Shown piece by piece: positions 34,672 to 36,434 of a stretch of DNA of 36,434 nt. The notes beneath the pieces are model-generated. The model searched no databases. It was given only the letters and a program-made list of their open reading frames with translations, and had not been told where the DNA came from. Source of the stretch: Bacillota bacterium (lineage in GTDB: Bacteria > Bacillota > Clostridia > Lutisporales > Lutisporaceae). The DNA lies in assembly GCA_023230985.1 (NCBI GenBank), contig JALNWH010000006.1, positions 1-36,434 on the forward strand. Direction: 5' to 3'. The first letter of the stretch is position 1; each line of letters begins with the position of its first letter. A program made the position numbers and the translations under genes.

Positions 34672-35454
34672 ATGTGCCAAACATTGCTGGAACGAGTAAG
34701 AAAAGTAAATAAAGTATTGCAAAGCTCCGGTTATCAGCCGGTACCTTTTGATGAATTATGCAATATTATTAGTAAAGTATTAAATGCTAATGTGTATATA
34801 ACCAGTAAAAAAGGAAAAGTTTTGGGTTTTGGGTTATGTAAGAAAATGGATTGTGATGTAATAAAAAATGAGATATTAATAGATAAAAAAATTAATGAAG
34901 AATACAATAAATATATTTTATCAATAATTGATACTCAGGCAAATATTAAAAAAGATGATAAATATTGCGTAGTTGATAATAGTAAAGTATGTGAAATGGA
35001 TTATAAATATACTACTGTTGTGCCTGTACATGGAAGTGGAGAGAGACTTGGTACAATGATAATTGGGAAATTTGATACGGAGTTTGAAGAAGAAGATCTA
35101 GTTTTATTAGAATACTGTGCTACAGTTGTCGGAATGGAAATTTTACGTGCAAAACAGGAAGAAATAGAAGAAGAAGCAAGGAAAAAGGCAGTAGTGCAAA
35201 TGGCTATAGGAACTTTATCGTATTCTGAACTGGAGGCTGTGGAGCATATTTTTAAAGAATTAGGAGGAAATGAAGGGCTGTTAATTGCAAGTAAAGTCGC
35301 AGATCGAGCGGGAATAACCAGATCAGTAATAGTAAACGCATTAAGAAAATTTGAAAGTGCCGGTATAGTAGAATCCAGATCTTTAGGTATGAAAGGAACA
35401 CATATAAAAGTATTAAACGATAAGTTATTGGAAGAATTAAAAAAATTTAATTAA
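34672..35454 (+). CDS. codY: GTP-sensing transcriptional regulator CodY
   Basis: CodY is a global regulator that senses branched-chain amino acids and GTP and controls metabolism, competence and motility in Bacillota. The 260-residue product has the N-terminal GAF domain (LLERVRKVNKVLQSSG, PFDELCNIISKVLNANVYI, VVPVHGSGERLGTMIIGKF) and a C-terminal winged helix (about 195-255: GLLIASKVADRAGITRSVIVNALRKFESAGIVE). Length matches the family (about 259). Start ATG 34672 behind AAGAGGAGG. The hslV-hslU-codY-flgB order is the Bacillus order without codV/xerC. Confidence 0.97.
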   Translation: MCQTLLERVRKVNKVLQSSGYQPVPFDELCNIISKVLNANVYITSKKGKVLGFGLCKKMDCDVIKNEILIDKKINEEYNKYILSIIDTQANIKKDDKYCVVDNSKVCEMDYKYTTVVPVHGSGERLGTMIIGKFDTEFEEEDLVLLEYCATVVGMEILRAKQEEIEEEARKKAVVQMAIGTLSYSELEAVEHIFKELGGNEGLLIASKVADRAGITRSVIVNALRKFESAGIVESRSLGMKGTHIKVLNDKLLEELKKFN

Positions 35455-35485
35455 ATAAAAACAATTAATTAAATAGATATTAGAA

Positions 35486-35521
35486 AGAAAGTAAAAGTTT
35501 AGTGGTTTACTTTCTTTTTTT
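35486..35521 (+). terminator. Intrinsic terminator after codY
   Basis: AGAAAGTAAA (35486-35495) pairs perfectly with TTTACTTTCT (35506-35515) around a 10-base loop and runs into seven T residues, separating codY from the flagellar genes. Confidence 0.85.
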
Positions 35522-35565
35522 AAATACGTGTATTAAAGAAAATAAAAAAGATAAATGCAGAAAAA

Positions 35566-35594
35566 TAGGCAAATAAGCTTAATTATAGTATAAT
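35566..35594 (+). promoter_or_regulatory. Putative sigma-A promoter of the flgB operon
   Basis: TAGGCA (35566-35571) and TATAAT (35589-35594) are 17 bases apart, 72 bases before flgB. No sigma-D (TAAA-N15-GCCGATAA) promoter and no good CodY box were seen in this region. Confidence 0.45.
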
Positions 35595-35665
35595 TAAAAG
35601 GATAAATGTAACATATGTCGAATAATATATTTTTAGAGAAATTTTATTAAAGGTGATGATTTATC

Positions 35666-36076
35666 ATGATTTCTAAGATTAATAATTCTGTGAATAATTT
35701 ATCAAAATCATTAGATTATTTTTGGAATAGAAATGAACTTCTATCTAAAAATATTGCTAATGCAAATACTCCGGGTTATAAAAGATATGACATTAAATTT
35801 GACGATTACTTAAATAAAGAAAAGAGCAAATTTTCAATTGGGACCTTAATAAAGAGCCCTAAGTTTATTCCTATTGGTAAGGACAGAGCAGACCTAGTTG
35901 CCCCTTTAGCTTTTAGAGATGAAAGTACTTCTATGAGAAGAGACGGTAATAATGTGGATATAAATATTGAGAATGCGGAGCTGGCGAAGAATACTATGAG
36001 TTACAATATTGTAGCAAATCAATTATCAAAAGAGTTGAGTATCATCAAACAAGCTATCGGTGAAGGGAGGAGGTAA
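35666..36076 (+). CDS. flgB: Flagellar basal-body rod protein FlgB
   Basis: FlgB forms the proximal rod of the flagellar basal body. The 136-residue product has the rod signature NIANANTPGYKRYDIKFDDYL near the N-terminus and a C-terminal amphipathic helix (NTMSYNIVANQLSKELSIIKQAI). Start ATG 35666 behind AAAGGTGATG. It opens the flagellar operon, with flgC beginning 2 bases after its stop. Confidence 0.97.
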   Translation: MISKINNSVNNLSKSLDYFWNRNELLSKNIANANTPGYKRYDIKFDDYLNKEKSKFSIGTLIKSPKFIPIGKDRADLVAPLAFRDESTSMRRDGNNVDINIENAELAKNTMSYNIVANQLSKELSIIKQAIGEGRR

Positions 36077-36078
36077 TT

Positions 36079-36434
36079 ATGAGTTTTTATGATTCAATTA
36101 ATATAAGTGCTTCAGCATTAACAGCGGAAACACTTAGGATGGATATCATTTCAAAGAATATTGCAAATGCAAATACTACAAGAACAGCTAATGGTACTCC
36201 TTATAGAAGGCAGGTAGTGGTATTTCAAGAGGATAAAAAATTGCCGTTTAGCAGTTATCTTAATAATGAACTAAATAGATTTAACAAAGGTGGAGTTAAA
36301 GCCACAGCAGTTATTGAGGATAAATCAGATTTTAAGATGGTTTATAACCCAGGCCACCCGGATGCGGATGAAAAAGGTTATGTGAAGATGCCAAATGTAG
36401 ATATTATGATTGAAATGGTTAATATGATATCTGC
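36079..36434 (+). CDS. flgC: Flagellar basal-body rod protein FlgC, cut by window edge
   Basis: Read by hand: ATG 36079 behind GGGAGGAGG, open for 118 codons and 2 bases to the right edge. The start SFYDSINISASALTAETLRM and the rod signature SKNIANANT are typical of FlgC, as are YRRQVVVFQE and YNPGHPDADEKGYVKMPNV. Most of the roughly 140-150-residue protein is present. It continues the flagellar operon started by flgB. Confidence 0.96.
   Translation, partial: MSFYDSINISASALTAETLRMDIISKNIANANTTRTANGTPYRRQVVVFQEDKKLPFSSYLNNELNRFNKGGVKATAVIEDKSDFKMVYNPGHPDADEKGYVKMPNVDIMIEMVNMIS

Noticed and set aside
35595..35624. Sigma-D flagellar promoter before flgB (TAAA ... GTCGAATA)
   Set aside because: Spacer of 18 instead of 15 and a poor -10; a sigma-A type promoter at 35566-35594 explains the operon better.
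1..36434. tRNA, rRNA, CRISPR array, insertion sequence, prophage or integration site
   Set aside because: None seen: no direct-repeat arrays, transposase or integrase motifs, or cloverleaf-like sequences; gene order is that of conserved chromosome.

Overview
This is a low-GC (AT-rich by eye), densely packed chromosomal window from a Gram-positive Bacillota, most likely a spore-forming, flagellated member of the Clostridia/Tissierellia. Support: ylbJ (sporulation membrane protein), FapR, CodY, HslUV, FabK as the enoyl reductase, flgB-flgC, many GTG/TTG starts behind strong AGGAGG ribosome sites, and gene order parallel to Bacillus subtilis (ylbM-ylbN-rpmF; fapR/plsX to smc-ftsY-ylxM-ffh-rpsP-khpA-rimM-trmD-rplS-ylqF-rnhB-ylqG-ylqH; dprA-topA-trmFO-hslV-hslU-codY-flgB). 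Genus and species cannot be read from the sequence. I saw no tRNA, rRNA, insertion sequence, prophage or CRISPR.

Layout. 1-1874 (minus): ylbJ, cut by the left edge, and tmcAL. 2120-4111: ackA, then yceD-rpmF behind a near-consensus promoter and closed by a terminator. 4382-9903: the phospholipid/fatty-acid operon fapR-plsX-fabH-fabK-fabD-fabG-acpP, with a FapR-type operator at its promoter and a strong terminator after acpP; fabF follows with its own promoter. 11413-17842: rnc, a radical SAM gene, smc and ftsY, ending in a long hairpin terminator. 18091-22079: ylxM-ffh-rpsP-khpA-rimM-trmD, then rplS with its own promoter and a leader hairpin. 22135-26350: rbgA-rnhB, a FliK-like gene, a solitary FlhB C-domain gene, yraN and mnmM. 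26354-27883 (minus): yifB. 28062-35454: dprA, topA, trmFO, hslV-hslU-codY. 35666 to the right edge: flgB and the start of flgC.

How the genes work together. FapR senses malonyl-CoA and controls the route from malonyl-CoA (FabD) through condensation (FabH, FabF), keto reduction (FabG) and enoyl reduction (FabK) on ACP to acyl-phosphate (PlsX) for phospholipids. No acc genes or fabZ are in the window. Ffh, FtsY and YlxM form the co-translational membrane targeting machine. RimM, TrmD, S16, L19, L32, RbgA, RNase III and KhpA serve ribosome and RNA maturation. TmcAL, TrmD, MnmM and TrmFO are four tRNA-modifying enzymes. YifB and DprA form a competence/recombination pair. HslVU and CodY link proteolysis and nutrient sensing to the start of the flagellar operon.

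Most of the window is conserved housekeeping DNA. The best candidate for an undescribed system is the two-gene pair at 23639-25398: an orphan FliK-like protein followed by a free-standing FlhB cytoplasmic domain that starts just after the position of the FlhB self-cleavage site, placed away from the flagellar operon.
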